Shown: positions 8,260 to 17,301 of the stretch, piece by piece | Numbering within the stretch: position 1 is the stretch's first letter | How the letters are laid out: every line of letters begins with the position of its first letter | Source: Syntrophobacteraceae bacterium | GTDB lineage: Bacteria > Desulfobacterota > Syntrophobacteria > Syntrophobacterales > Syntrophobacteraceae | Reading direction: 5' to 3' | DNA: 64,000 nucleotides | Assembly (NCBI GenBank): GCA_025453975.1 | Contig: JALOPI010000005.1 | Location: 1-64,000 of the forward strand | The notes under the pieces: model-generated | What the model saw: only the letters and a program-made list of their open reading frames with translations | Databases searched by the model: none | Told to the model about the DNA's origin: nothing | Translations under genes and position numbers: made by a program

Positions 8260-10926
8260 CTAACCTCCCAGGTAGGCCCTGGCCTGGCCATGGATCGTCG
8301 GGCTGACCATTTCCGAAACCTCGTTCACGATGCGCTGGAGCGACTCCGTCACCTTGGCCCGCAGCTCGGGCTTCAGGCGGCTCACATGTTGAAAGGTGTT
8401 GAGCAGGCGGCTCGTTGTGGTGGCGTTCACGGGAGCCAGGTCGATGACGGTCTCCGTGAGCCACTGGATGCCCCGGTCGGTCCACACCATCTTGTTGTTG
8501 GCCGCCATGGGAAGGAAGAGAGCCCGGGACCAGGTGGGGATGCTCACATCGAAGGTGGGACGCTCCCTCTCCTGGGCGATCCGGTCGAAGACATCCTCGC
8601 AGGTCCCGCTCGACACCACCCTCAGGTAGTTGGCATAGCCGCTCAGGTGGCCGGACCACCGGCCGTATACCTCCTCCATGATCGGGCGGCGCTCGGGGGA
8701 CGAGCTGCGGTTGAGGGCCAGCAGCGCGGCCACGCGGTCGTTGGCCGTGGTGGCCCGCCGGAAATGGTCCACGATGAGCCGGTGGCTCTCTTCCGAGTCG
8801 TCCGCGACAACGAGATCCAGGAGCACCTGTTTCAGGAAACGGTCCTCGATGCCGTGGCGTGGGGAGCCATTTTCAGGAATTCGGCAGGTGTCGAGCCCCA
8901 GGAAAAGATCCAGCAGCCGGTCGCGGTAACGACGGTTGACGGTGTGCATCAGCTTTTCCCGCGCCAGCACCAGCTCGCGGACCCAGGTGACGTACTCCCG
9001 GTCGAGGGGCGGCTCGTCGATGCGAAGGAAATAGGCCTTGAGAGCCGACGGCAGAGTCCGGTCCTCCAGAATCTCACCGTAAAGGGCCAGCCAGTCCGGG
9101 CTGACGGCCTCCGCCATGTCCTGGAGGAGCTTGATCCGCTCCCGGTCCGTGAGCTGCCGCATGGCCTCGAGGCGGTTGCAGGGGCTGGGGTCCAGTCGAG
9201 CCTGCCGGCGCAGGGATTCGGGGGTCGCGCCTTCATCTCGGAACGTGCCGTAAAAGGAGGCGTCGCGGTTCATGGAGGCGAAAGCCGGCGGGGCCGCCAC
9301 GCCCTCGATGGACAGCTCGGCCTCGAGATCCTTCAGCTCGAAGACCCGGGCCGTTCCCGGCATGTCCGCGCCCCCGTCGTCCACCAGGGCCAGCTCGATG
9401 GGAATATGGAACGGCTTGAGCCCCTCCCGGACTCCCTGGCGAAAATGAATGTGGTAGCGCCGTCCGGCTGAATCGTACCGCCCCGATGCCGTGACCCTGG
9501 GATACCCGATGGTGTAAAGCCAGCCCTTCTTGAACTGTTCCAGGGAAATGCCCGAAGTCTCCTCGAAGCACTCGAAGAACTGATCCGTGGTGGCGTTGCC
9601 GTTTCGATACCGACTGAAATAGAGAGCCTTCCCGGCCTTGAACCGATCGAAGCCCACCACCAGCCTGAGCATGCGGATGACTTCCGCCGCCTTGACGTAG
9701 GTCACGCCGTCGATGAGCTCATCGGGATCATTGAAGCCTTCCCGCACGATGCGGCCGGCGTGCCCGGCATCCTCGATGGCCAGGGGCCCGAGGAGCGGAT
9801 TGCGGATGCTTTCCAGCTGGTTGAGGCGCACGAAGGAAGGGTCGAAGGTGTCCGCCATGTACTGCCGCTCCACGTCCACCGTGTAGGCCTCGTTGAGCCA
9901 TACGTCGAAGGGGGTGTCCATGGTGGTTTCGCTCCCGCACTGGTTGTGCTCGAACTCGTGCACGATGACCGCGTGGGCGTACAGGAGGGAAGGGTCCAGG
10001 GTGTGCTCGTGGATGAGGGCGGCATCGGTCACGATGGTCGTGTTCCCGACGTTCTCCATCCCGCCGAAGTTGGACTTGCTCATGCAGATGGTGCGGTAGG
10101 TATCGCCCGTGTACTCATAATCCTGGGTCCGCTGGATCCAGAGGACGGAATCCTTGAGGATCTCCATGGGAACGCGGGCACCCTCCACCGAGCCCGGTGG
10201 GACCAGGTATTCCAGCCGCACCCGGCGGCCCGAGTCGTAGACCACCTCGTCGGCCAGCACATCCCAGGTCCCCGCGCAGACCAGGAAGAGGTAGGGCGCC
10301 ATGGGAACGGGGTTGTCGAAGGTGATGACCTGCCGGCCGGGATCGCCGGCCTTGGGCACGGGGCGGCCGTCGGGATTGAGCTTCCGATCGACGTTACCGT
10401 TGCTGAGGAGGTGGGTGTAGGCGGCGTCGGCCTCGATGGTCGTGCGCATGGTGCACTTGGCCCGGCAGTCGTCGAAAATGGGCATGATCCGCTGAAACCC
10501 CCATTGCTGGCACTGGGAGATGTACTGCCGCGGAGCGCCGGGAGGCGTCACGTCCCGGTAGATTCCCTCGAGAATGTGGTCCGACGGAGCGCAGCGCGTG
10601 GTGGTGCGGATGTGGAACCGCCGGCCCGCGGGAATCGTCCTGCCCAGGAGAACCCCGAGTCTGTTACGCTCCGCCTGGTATTCGAAGGCCAGGGAATCGC
10701 CGGAGCCTGGCGCCGCGCCGGGACCGTCCACCGCCTCCACCCGGACGATCTCCAGACTGTTGGCGTCGAGATCCAGCCGGTCCAGGGGGATTCGCGCCGT
10801 CATGTCGAGGACGTTGGATGCTTCCACGATGCCGTCCAGGACATTGAGGTGAATGGTCAGATGATGGAGCACCACCGGCAGTTCCCCGAAATCCTCGCGC
10901 CTGTATTTCCATGCCCGTTCCGTCAT
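8260..10926 (-). CDS. M1-family aminopeptidase (gluzincin)
   Basis: An 888-residue zinc aminopeptidase. The catalytic site HEFEH (323-327) is followed 19 residues later by the Glu of LNEA, the M1 pattern HEXXH-X18-E. The exopeptidase motif GGMEN lies about 40 residues upstream. The N-terminal part is a beta-rich domain and the C-terminal 300 residues are helical, as in ERAP/PepN relatives. The start MTERAWKYRRED was chosen because CGGAG lies 7 nt upstream; the open frame extends 66 codons further but that part reads as non-coding. No signal peptide, so probably cytoplasmic. The gap 8080-8259 shows no feature. Substrate preference is not readable. Confidence 0.85.
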   Translation of the reverse strand: MTERAWKYRREDFGELPVVLHHLTIHLNVLDGIVEASNVLDMTARIPLDRLDLDANSLEIVRVEAVDGPGAAPGSGDSLAFEYQAERNRLGVLLGRTIPAGRRFHIRTTTRCAPSDHILEGIYRDVTPPGAPRQYISQCQQWGFQRIMPIFDDCRAKCTMRTTIEADAAYTHLLSNGNVDRKLNPDGRPVPKAGDPGRQVITFDNPVPMAPYLFLVCAGTWDVLADEVVYDSGRRVRLEYLVPPGSVEGARVPMEILKDSVLWIQRTQDYEYTGDTYRTICMSKSNFGGMENVGNTTIVTDAALIHEHTLDPSLLYAHAVIVHEFEHNQCGSETTMDTPFDVWLNEAYTVDVERQYMADTFDPSFVRLNQLESIRNPLLGPLAIEDAGHAGRIVREGFNDPDELIDGVTYVKAAEVIRMLRLVVGFDRFKAGKALYFSRYRNGNATTDQFFECFEETSGISLEQFKKGWLYTIGYPRVTASGRYDSAGRRYHIHFRQGVREGLKPFHIPIELALVDDGGADMPGTARVFELKDLEAELSIEGVAAPPAFASMNRDASFYGTFRDEGATPESLRRQARLDPSPCNRLEAMRQLTDRERIKLLQDMAEAVSPDWLALYGEILEDRTLPSALKAYFLRIDEPPLDREYVTWVRELVLAREKLMHTVNRRYRDRLLDLFLGLDTCRIPENGSPRHGIEDRFLKQVLLDLVVADDSEESHRLIVDHFRRATTANDRVAALLALNRSSSPERRPIMEEVYGRWSGHLSGYANYLRVVSSGTCEDVFDRIAQERERPTFDVSIPTWSRALFLPMAANNKMVWTDRGIQWLTETVIDLAPVNATTTSRLLNTFQHVSRLKPELRAKVTESLQRIVNEVSEMVSPTIHGQARAYLGG

Positions 10927-11048
10927 GATCGCTCCGTTCGCTCCTGATGTGGTTTGAGTCTTGGAGACTGGCTGCATGGGGGAAGCCATGCTCGCGCGCC
11001 CTTCACGGCTTTTCGCTGGATTCCGCGGAGTGGTTCCGCCAAAACCGC

Positions 11049-12089
11049 TCAGTAGAAAATGGTACGGCACCGGTGATAAGGCTTTTGTCTGAAGGGCTCG
11101 AGCTGCCCCAGCTGCCAGAGCCACTGGTCCACGGCGGCGCTCGTCACCGGGCGCCCGGCGCGCTCCAGCGCATCCCGGATCTCCTCCACGGCCCAGATGG
11201 TCAGGGCCCGGATCTCGACCTCCTCGGGGCTTCCCGGAGCGAGGGGCACCAGTCCGTCCACGGCGTGCTCCAGGGATGGATCGTAGGAGAGGATCCCCAG
11301 GGCGCGCAGGACCTGAGGCAGTTTGTAGTCGGCGAAGGCCGTGAGCTCGTGCACATCCGTGAAAGCTCCCAGCCCCTCTCCGCCGAAGGCATGGTAAAGG
11401 TCGGAGACCAGAAGCTGGGCCCGCTTCCAGAAGCAGATCCTTCGCCCGTCATAGGCGGCTTCATCGCGAAAGCTGGGGAAGGAGGCCACCACCTGCTGAA
11501 CGAGGCGAATGCCGCTCCTTTCCGCCGCCCGCACCAGCCTCGCCGCGTCCCCCCCCCATTCGACCAGGAGGATGCGACCGGCCTCCCTGAGGTTGGCCAG
11601 CCTCTCCTGGAAGAGAGGAATCTCGCCCTCTCCACGAAAGATCCGCCTCAGTGTGCTCTCGCGCAGATCGGCCAGGAAATCGGCCCGTGTGACGGGAACC
11701 CCCTCGGCGACGGCCCGCTTCAGGCTGGCGGCCAGCCCCCAGTAGCCCGACCACGCCCGCCCCTCGAAGGGAACCGTCCAGGTGGTTTGCCCGGGGTCGG
11801 GCCAGAAGCAATGGTTCAGGACGTCCAGAACGAAGATCCACCGCGCTGTTTCCGCCGAGGGGACACCCTCCAGATGGCACGGGTGGTCCCAGCCCCCCCT
11901 CGGCTGGAGCGCATGCCCCCAACGGGCCAGTGCCACGGGAATCCGCTCTGGATGGAAGAGCACCCGCCTCGAGCGCTGGACGACCCCCTGGACCGTCTCG
12001 AGGACACGAAGGCCTGGCACCTGGCTCAGCCCGCCCATACTTCCCTTCCCCAAGGGTGTTGTTTCATGACCTGAAACGCTTTCGTTCAT
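11049..12089 (-). CDS. Queuosine salvage protein, Qng1/DUF2419 family
   Basis: A 346-residue protein matching the family of queuosine 5'-phosphate N-glycosylase, which releases queuine from salvaged nucleotides. Recognisable blocks are FVLDVLNHCFWPD, the acidic-aromatic TVPFEGRAWSGYWGLAASL, RILLVEWGGDAARLV and AFADYKLPQVLRALGIL. The Asp-Tyr-Lys in the last block and the Asp in VLDVLNHCFWPD are typical conserved positions. Two starts are possible, the ATG at 12089 and one at 12038; neither has an ideal ribosome site. Bacterial members are known but sparse. It is divergent from the liv operon and co-directional with the aminopeptidase gene (122 nt apart). Family assignment is good, activity is inferred. 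Confidence 0.75.
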   Translation of the reverse strand: MNESVSGHETTPLGKGSMGGLSQVPGLRVLETVQGVVQRSRRVLFHPERIPVALARWGHALQPRGGWDHPCHLEGVPSAETARWIFVLDVLNHCFWPDPGQTTWTVPFEGRAWSGYWGLAASLKRAVAEGVPVTRADFLADLRESTLRRIFRGEGEIPLFQERLANLREAGRILLVEWGGDAARLVRAAERSGIRLVQQVVASFPSFRDEAAYDGRRICFWKRAQLLVSDLYHAFGGEGLGAFTDVHELTAFADYKLPQVLRALGILSYDPSLEHAVDGLVPLAPGSPEEVEIRALTIWAVEEIRDALERAGRPVTSAAVDQWLWQLGQLEPFRQKPYHRCRTIFY

Positions 12090-12181
12090 GACTTGACTTC
12101 CGCGACGAAAACAGCATACTTTATTTGCTGCGCCGGTTCTAGCTCCAGTTCACGAACGGCTTCCCCTTTGTTATCATCTTG

Positions 12182-12232
12182 AAGGCTGACTCTCGAGTCG
12201 GAAGAGCCTTGCCGCTCATCCAGGGGATGAGC
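12182..12232 (+). promoter_or_regulatory. Two consecutive hairpins in the 5' leader of the first liv operon
   Basis: Hairpin A: AAGGCT (12182-12187) pairs with AGCCTT (12205-12210), with an inner GACTC/GAGTC stem. Hairpin B: GCTCATCC (12214-12221) pairs perfectly with GGATGAGC (12225-12232). They lie about 50 nt before the substrate-binding protein gene. No T tract, so they are not plain terminators; they may be an operator or an RNA control element. Confidence 0.4.
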
Positions 12233-12284
12233 GCCGTTGGAGAAGTGTGCTTCGCCAACCGAACCCATGCATGGAGGATTTGGA

Positions 12285-13478
12285 ATGAAGAAGACGCTCT
12301 TTTTGCTGGCCCTCATCGCCGCCGTGGTCGGGTTGCTCTCCCCCGGTGTTTCGGCACAGGAAACCGTCAAGGTCGGCATCATTCTCCCCCTGACCGGAGC
12401 TCAGGCAGCCTTCGGTGAAATCGAGAAGAACTCCTTCATCATGGCTCTGGAGGAGATCAATGCGGCGGGAGGGATCAACGGCAGGAAGCTGGAGCTCGTT
12501 TTCGAGGACGACACGGGAAAGCCTGAAGTGGCCCGCTCGGCCGCCGAGAAGCTCATCAACAAGGACAAGGTGGTCATGCTGGGCGGCGGGTACGGAAGCT
12601 CCGAAACCTTTGCCATCGCCGGGGTCGCTCAGCAGAGTCGCATGCCCTTCCTCGTGAACACGGGCTCGGCCGACAAGATCACGGAGCAGGGCTGGGAGTA
12701 CGTATTTCGCCTCAACCCCCCCGCCAGCGACTATCCCGAGGGGCTGGAAAGCTTTTTGAAAGAAGTCGTGAAGCCCCAGACGGCCGCCATCCTCTACGAG
12801 GACAGCAACTTCGGCACCAGCAGCTCCAAGAGCTTCGAGGAGACCTGTGAGCGACTGGGCATCAAGGTGCTGGTCAAGGAAGGCTATTCCAAGGGCGGCG
12901 TGGATTTCAAGCCGCTCCTGGTCAAGGTGAAGCAGGCCAATCCCGACCTGGTCTACATGATTTCCTACGTCATGGATGCGGCGCTCCTCATGAACCAGTC
13001 CATGGAGCTGAAGCTCATGCCGAAGCTCTTCGTGGGAGGCGGCGCCGGGTTCACCATGCCCGAGTTCAAGAAGAATGCGGGCAAGGCGGCCAACATGGTC
13101 TTCTCGGCCACCCTGTGGTATCAAACCCTGCCCTATCCGGGCGCTCAGGAATACTTCGAAAAGTACATGAAGGCCTTCGGCAATGAAACGGAGTACCACG
13201 GGGCGGAGGCTCACGCGGCGGCCCATGTCATCGCCGACACCCTCAAGCGGGCCAAGTCCCTCGCCCCCGAGGACCTGCGTCAGGCCCTCGCCGCAACGGA
13301 TATCAAGACCGTTTTCGGCCCTGTCAAGTTCACCTCATACAAGAAGATGACCAACCAGAACAAGCTCCCCACCTACCTGGTTCAGTGGATCGACGGAAAG
13401 CTCGAGCTGGTCTGGCCCAGGGAAGTGGCATCCAAGCCCTATGTCTTTCCCATCGACTGGGAAAAAATCTGGAAATAG
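12285..13478 (+). CDS. livK: Branched-chain amino acid-type ABC transporter, substrate-binding protein
   Basis: Periplasmic binding protein of the LivJ/LivK family, 397 residues. A signal peptide (KKTLFLLALIAAVVGLL, cleavage near VSA-QE) precedes VKVGIILPLTGAQAAFG, the standard opening of type I periplasmic binding folds. The segments EEINAAGGINGRKLELVFEDD and ILYEDSNFGTSSSKSFE are also typical. The ATG was set at MKKTLF because GGAGG lies 8 nt upstream. It is the first gene of a five-gene transporter operon with both permeases and both ATPases directly after. The ligand could be a branched-chain amino acid, another amino acid or an organic acid; the sequence does not decide. Confidence 0.85.
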   Translation: MKKTLFLLALIAAVVGLLSPGVSAQETVKVGIILPLTGAQAAFGEIEKNSFIMALEEINAAGGINGRKLELVFEDDTGKPEVARSAAEKLINKDKVVMLGGGYGSSETFAIAGVAQQSRMPFLVNTGSADKITEQGWEYVFRLNPPASDYPEGLESFLKEVVKPQTAAILYEDSNFGTSSSKSFEETCERLGIKVLVKEGYSKGGVDFKPLLVKVKQANPDLVYMISYVMDAALLMNQSMELKLMPKLFVGGGAGFTMPEFKKNAGKAANMVFSATLWYQTLPYPGAQEYFEKYMKAFGNETEYHGAEAHAAAHVIADTLKRAKSLAPEDLRQALAATDIKTVFGPVKFTSYKKMTNQNKLPTYLVQWIDGKLELVWPREVASKPYVFPIDWEKIWK

Positions 13479-13562
13479 CCATCCTGGATTCGGGGTTGCC
13501 CTGGCACATGGGCAGCCCCGTTTTTTTTGACTCCCAAGGACTCACGCCAAGGACCCAACCGT

Positions 13563-14438
13563 ATGGAAGTACTGATTCAAACCCTGGTTTCGGGACTGCT
13601 CATCGGGGGGATTTACGCGCTCATCGGCATCGGCATGTCCCTCATCATGGGCGTGATGAAGATCATCAACCTGGCTCACGGGCAGCTCATGATGGTGGCC
13701 ATGTACATCACTTATGTCCTGTTCGAGACGTTTGGGCTAGACCCCTATTTTTCGCTGTTCATCGCCATGCCGTGCCTGTTCGCGCTGGGGGCGCTGATCC
13801 AGAAGCTTCTCCTCAACCCCCTCCTCAAGGTCGACTCCATCCTGCCTGAAAACCAGGTGCTCATGACGGTGGGCGTCGGGATGGTGCTGACGGAGATCAT
13901 CCGGTTCATCTTCCGCTCCGACTACAAGTCCGTGAAAACCTCCTACAGCTCGAGCGCTTTCTACCTGGGCGAAATTTCCTTCAACGTTCCCATGGTGGCG
14001 GCCTTCGGGCTGGCCGTGCTCCTGACGGCGGGGCTCTTCTTCTTCCTGCTCAAGACCGATCTTGGCAAATCAGTGCGCGCCACGGCCCAGAACACCGATG
14101 CAGCCCTCCTCATGGGGATCAACGCCCAATGGATCACTATCCTGACCTATGGGCTGGGATCCGCCCTGGTGGCCGCCGCGGGGACGCTGCTCCTCCCCAT
14201 CTATTACCTGTTCCCGGACATCGGCGGACCCTTCACCCTGAAGGCGTTCGTCATCACCATGCTCGGGGGCATGGGAAGCACCGTGGGGGCCATCGTCGGC
14301 GGCGTGGTCCTGGGCATTGCCGAATCCCTCGGGGCGACCTACATCTCCATGATGCTCAAGGATGCCGTCGCCATGGTGATCTTTCTCATGGTGCTCATCT
14401 TCCTCCCCGGAGGATTGAAGACGTTGACCAAGGTTTAA
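13563..14438 (+). CDS. livH: Branched-chain amino acid-type ABC transporter permease LivH
   Basis: A 291-residue inner-membrane permease with about eight hydrophobic segments. The opening LVSGLLIGGIYALIGIGMSL and the NLAHGQLMMVAMY motif are diagnostic of LivH, as is the loop LGGMGSTVGAIVGGVVLGI near the C terminus. The start MEVLIQ lies 84 nt after the binding protein stop. It should pair with the LivM product to form the translocation path. Nothing unusual is seen. Confidence 0.9.
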   Translation: MEVLIQTLVSGLLIGGIYALIGIGMSLIMGVMKIINLAHGQLMMVAMYITYVLFETFGLDPYFSLFIAMPCLFALGALIQKLLLNPLLKVDSILPENQVLMTVGVGMVLTEIIRFIFRSDYKSVKTSYSSSAFYLGEISFNVPMVAAFGLAVLLTAGLFFFLLKTDLGKSVRATAQNTDAALLMGINAQWITILTYGLGSALVAAAGTLLLPIYYLFPDIGGPFTLKAFVITMLGGMGSTVGAIVGGVVLGIAESLGATYISMMLKDAVAMVIFLMVLIFLPGGLKTLTKV

Positions 14439-14481
14439 CTCCACCGCCATCCGGGAGGACAGTTTCCGGTATCTTCAGGAT

Positions 14482-15468
14482 ATGTCTATGAAATCATCTC
14501 ATTGGCCCATACTGGCTCTCCTCGCTCTCGTGGCGCTTTTCCCCGTGGGGATCAGCTCCGAGTATTACCGCCACATTTTCATCATTTCCCTCATGTGGGT
14601 GGTGATCGGGTCGTCGTGGAATCTCCTCGCCGGGTATACGGGACAGGTGTCCTTCGGGCATGCCATCTTCTTCGGCACGGGAGCCTACACGGCGGGACTC
14701 TGCGTGACCAAGCTCGGCATTTCGGCCTGGTGGGGCATGCTGCTGGGCGGACCCATCGCCCTCCTCGTGGGACTGGTCATCGGCTGGATCTGTTTTCGGC
14801 TGAGAGGCCCTTATTTCGCCCTGGCGACCATCGCCATCGGCGAGATCTTCAGGCTGCTGGCCACGGACTGGAGGAGCTTCACCGAGGGCATGGAGGGGAT
14901 CCTCATCATCCAGACTTTCCGCAGCAAGCTTCCCTATTATTACCTGGCATTCGCCCTGGCCGTGATCTGCATTTTTGCCATCCACCGCGTCATGAAATCC
15001 AAGTGGGGCTACTACTTCGTGGCCATCCGCGAGGATCAGGACGTGGCGGAGCACATCGGCATCAGCGCTTTCCGCTACAAGAGCCTGTCCCTCATGATCA
15101 GCTCGTTTTTCACGGGCACCGCCGGCGCGTTCTACATGAACTACATGGCCTTCATCGATCCCCACGTGGTCTTCTCCCTCCACGACATCTCCATCATGGC
15201 CATTCTGGTGGCCATCATCGGCGGCGTGGGAACGCTCTGGGGACCTCCCGTGGGGGCCTTCATCATGGTCTGGCTCCAGGAGACCTTCCGCAGCGCGTTC
15301 TTCGGCCTGCTGCCCAAGTGGGTGAGCGAGGCCCACGTCCTGGTCTTCGGCCTCCTCGTCATCTTCGTCATTCGCTACCTGGCCAATGGCATCATTGGAG
15401 ACTGGCCCAAGATCCGGCGCCTCTGGTCCAAGGACCAGGATTTGTCCTATTCCAGCAGCGGGAGCTGA
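14482..15468 (+). CDS. livM: Branched-chain amino acid-type ABC transporter permease LivM
   Basis: A 328-residue inner-membrane permease. The segment WNLLAGYTGQVSFGHAIFFG is the LivM hallmark, and AIREDQDVAEHIGI is the cytoplasmic coupling loop. Near the C terminus GGVGTLWGPPVGAFI is conserved. Two start codons lie 6 nt apart (14482, 14488), following AGGAT. The end of the gene carries the ribosome site of livG, and the stop is 1 nt before the livG start, so the two are translationally coupled. Confidence 0.9.
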   Translation: MSMKSSHWPILALLALVALFPVGISSEYYRHIFIISLMWVVIGSSWNLLAGYTGQVSFGHAIFFGTGAYTAGLCVTKLGISAWWGMLLGGPIALLVGLVIGWICFRLRGPYFALATIAIGEIFRLLATDWRSFTEGMEGILIIQTFRSKLPYYYLAFALAVICIFAIHRVMKSKWGYYFVAIREDQDVAEHIGISAFRYKSLSLMISSFFTGTAGAFYMNYMAFIDPHVVFSLHDISIMAILVAIIGGVGTLWGPPVGAFIMVWLQETFRSAFFGLLPKWVSEAHVLVFGLLVIFVIRYLANGIIGDWPKIRRLWSKDQDLSYSSSGS

Positions 15469-15469
15469 C

Positions 15470-16183
15470 ATGAGCTTCTTTGAAACCAAGCATCTGACCA
15501 AAAGCTTCGGCGGACTCATCGCGGTGAACGACTTGAGCTTTCAGGTGGAAAAAGGGGAGATCTTCGGCCTCATCGGCCCCAACGGTTCAGGCAAGACGAC
15601 GGTTTTCAACCTGATCACCGGGTTCTACCCCATCACTTCCGGGGACGTGGTCTACCGGGGCGAGCGGCTCAACGGGATTCCCACGTGGAAGATCTGCAAG
15701 AAGGGCGTGGGCCGCACTTTCCAGGTGGTCAAGCCGCTACGGCGCATGACGGTCCTCGAGAACGTGGTCACCTCGGCCTTCAACCACACGGGGGACCTTC
15801 AGGAAGCGGAAAGAAAGGCCGTGGAGGTGCTGGAATTCTGCGACCTGATCAAGAAGCGCGACTACCCCGGCAAGGGACTCACCATCGGAGACCGCAAGCG
15901 GCTGGAGATCGCCCGCGCCCTGGCTACGGAGCCCCAGCTCCTCCTCCTGGATGAGACCATGGCGGGACTCACGCCGCAGGAGCAGGCCGAAGGCGTCGAG
16001 CTCATTCGCAAGGTGCGCGGCTCGGGGATCACCATCATCATCGTCGAGCACATCATGCACGTCATCATGAACATCTGCGACCGCATCCTGTGCATCAACT
16101 ACGGCCAGGAAATCGCCTCGGGCTTCCCCTCCGAGGTGGCCAACAACCAGGCGGTTATCGAAGCTTACCTCGGAAAGGAATAG
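15470..16183 (+). CDS. livG: Branched-chain amino acid-type ABC transporter ATPase LivG
   Basis: A 237-residue cytoplasmic ATPase. Walker A is GPNGSGKTT, the Walker B region is LLLLDETMAGLTP, and the H-loop His is in IVEHIMHVIM. The signature region reads LTIGDRKRLEIAR, an atypical form of the usual LSxGQ-type motif but common in some LivG proteins. The start MSFFETKHLTKSF follows GGGAGC inside the livM end. A longer in-frame reading upstream overlaps livM and is rejected. It forms a heterodimer with LivF. Confidence 0.9.
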   Translation: MSFFETKHLTKSFGGLIAVNDLSFQVEKGEIFGLIGPNGSGKTTVFNLITGFYPITSGDVVYRGERLNGIPTWKICKKGVGRTFQVVKPLRRMTVLENVVTSAFNHTGDLQEAERKAVEVLEFCDLIKKRDYPGKGLTIGDRKRLEIARALATEPQLLLLDETMAGLTPQEQAEGVELIRKVRGSGITIIIVEHIMHVIMNICDRILCINYGQEIASGFPSEVANNQAVIEAYLGKE

Positions 16184-16186
16184 CTC

Positions 16187-16891
16187 ATGCTGCGGGTGGA
16201 GCATATCGACGCGGGCTACGGGGACATCCAGGTCCTCTGGGATGTGTCATTTCAGGTGAAGCCGGGTGAGTTCGTGGTGCTCGTAGGGGCCAACGGCGCC
16301 GGCAAGAGCACCATCATGAAGACCATATCCAGTCTCCTGCGGCCCACCGGCGGAGCGGTTTACTTCGAGGATCAGAGGCTCGACCAGGTCCCTCCCTACA
16401 GGATCATCGACCTCGGCATCGCCCATATCCCCGAGGGACGCCAGCTCTTCCCCGAAATGACCGTGAAGGAAAACCTCGAGCTGGGGTCCCTCGGCCCCCG
16501 GGCCAAGCCGAAGCGCAAGGAATCCCTGGAATGGGTGCTGGAGCTCTTCCCCCGCCTGAAGGAGCGCCAGAAGCAGCTGGCCGGGACCATGTCGGGCGGC
16601 GAGCAGCAGATGTGCGCCATCGCCCGGGGCCTCATGTCCAAGCCCAAAATGGTCCTCTTCGACGAGCCCTCGCTGGGACTTTCGCCGCTCCTCACCCAGG
16701 AGATCTTTCGCCTGGCCCGCCAGATCCACGACGAGGGGCTGACACTCCTCATGGTCGAGCAGAACGTGAAGCAGACCCTGGCCATTTGCGACCGGGCCTA
16801 CGTCCTTGAGAACGGCCGCATCGTCATGGAGGGCAAGGGACGGGAAATGCTGGAGGACCCCAAGGTCAAGGAGGCCTTCCTGGGGATCTGA
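16187..16891 (+). CDS. livF: Branched-chain amino acid-type ABC transporter ATPase LivF
   Basis: A 234-residue ATPase. Walker A is GANGAGKST, signature MSGGEQQM, Walker B KMVLFDEPSLGLSP, and the switch region is LLMVEQNVKQTL with Gln-Asn in the H-loop, as usual for LivF. AAAGGA lies just before the ATG, 3 nt after livG. It is the last gene of the transporter unit; the next gene begins 410 nt later. Confidence 0.9.
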   Translation: MLRVEHIDAGYGDIQVLWDVSFQVKPGEFVVLVGANGAGKSTIMKTISSLLRPTGGAVYFEDQRLDQVPPYRIIDLGIAHIPEGRQLFPEMTVKENLELGSLGPRAKPKRKESLEWVLELFPRLKERQKQLAGTMSGGEQQMCAIARGLMSKPKMVLFDEPSLGLSPLLTQEIFRLARQIHDEGLTLLMVEQNVKQTLAICDRAYVLENGRIVMEGKGREMLEDPKVKEAFLGI

Positions 16892-17301
16892 GGCTTCACG
16901 GCTCGGACAGGCAGACCATGGCCCGCGTGGCGCATGGAAGGTCTCGAGACCGTGAGCGGGGCCAGCCGGGCGGCGGCCCCGGATTTCCGGGGAGCGGGCT
17001 TCCCGGGTGGCCCGCCGACGGCGTTTGGGCGTTAGGCCGCGCCGGTGCATCTACCACAGACGGAAGGCCGCCCCTCCAAGTCCTCCGCTGGCCTTGAAAC
17101 AGACCGCCCCCGTGCGGGACAATCCCCCGGGCCTGTCCGAGGGACTTTCCATCGGCGCCGGGGTCCCTGCGAGCCCTTTGCCCACATCCCTCGAGAAAAC
17201 AATGCACCGCACCCGTCATGGAGGTCTGCAGTACCGCCGGCCGGAAGTGACGGTGCGAGGCCTGGCACCGATGAGAATCCCTTCGCCCGCGGGAGAAGAA
17301 G
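16892..17301. other. 410-bp GC-rich spacer, no gene recognised
   Basis: The stretch after livF is very GC-rich, with several short inverted GC runs (for example around 16970-17030) but no perfect hairpin with a T tract. No coding frame in it has a ribosome site or recognisable protein features. It probably holds the end of the liv transcript and the promoter of the next gene. Confidence 0.5.

Noticed and set aside
12093-12122. TTGACT...TACTTT as promoter of the first liv operon
   Set aside because: An 18-nt spacer and only 3 of 6 matches in the -10 make it too weak to list.
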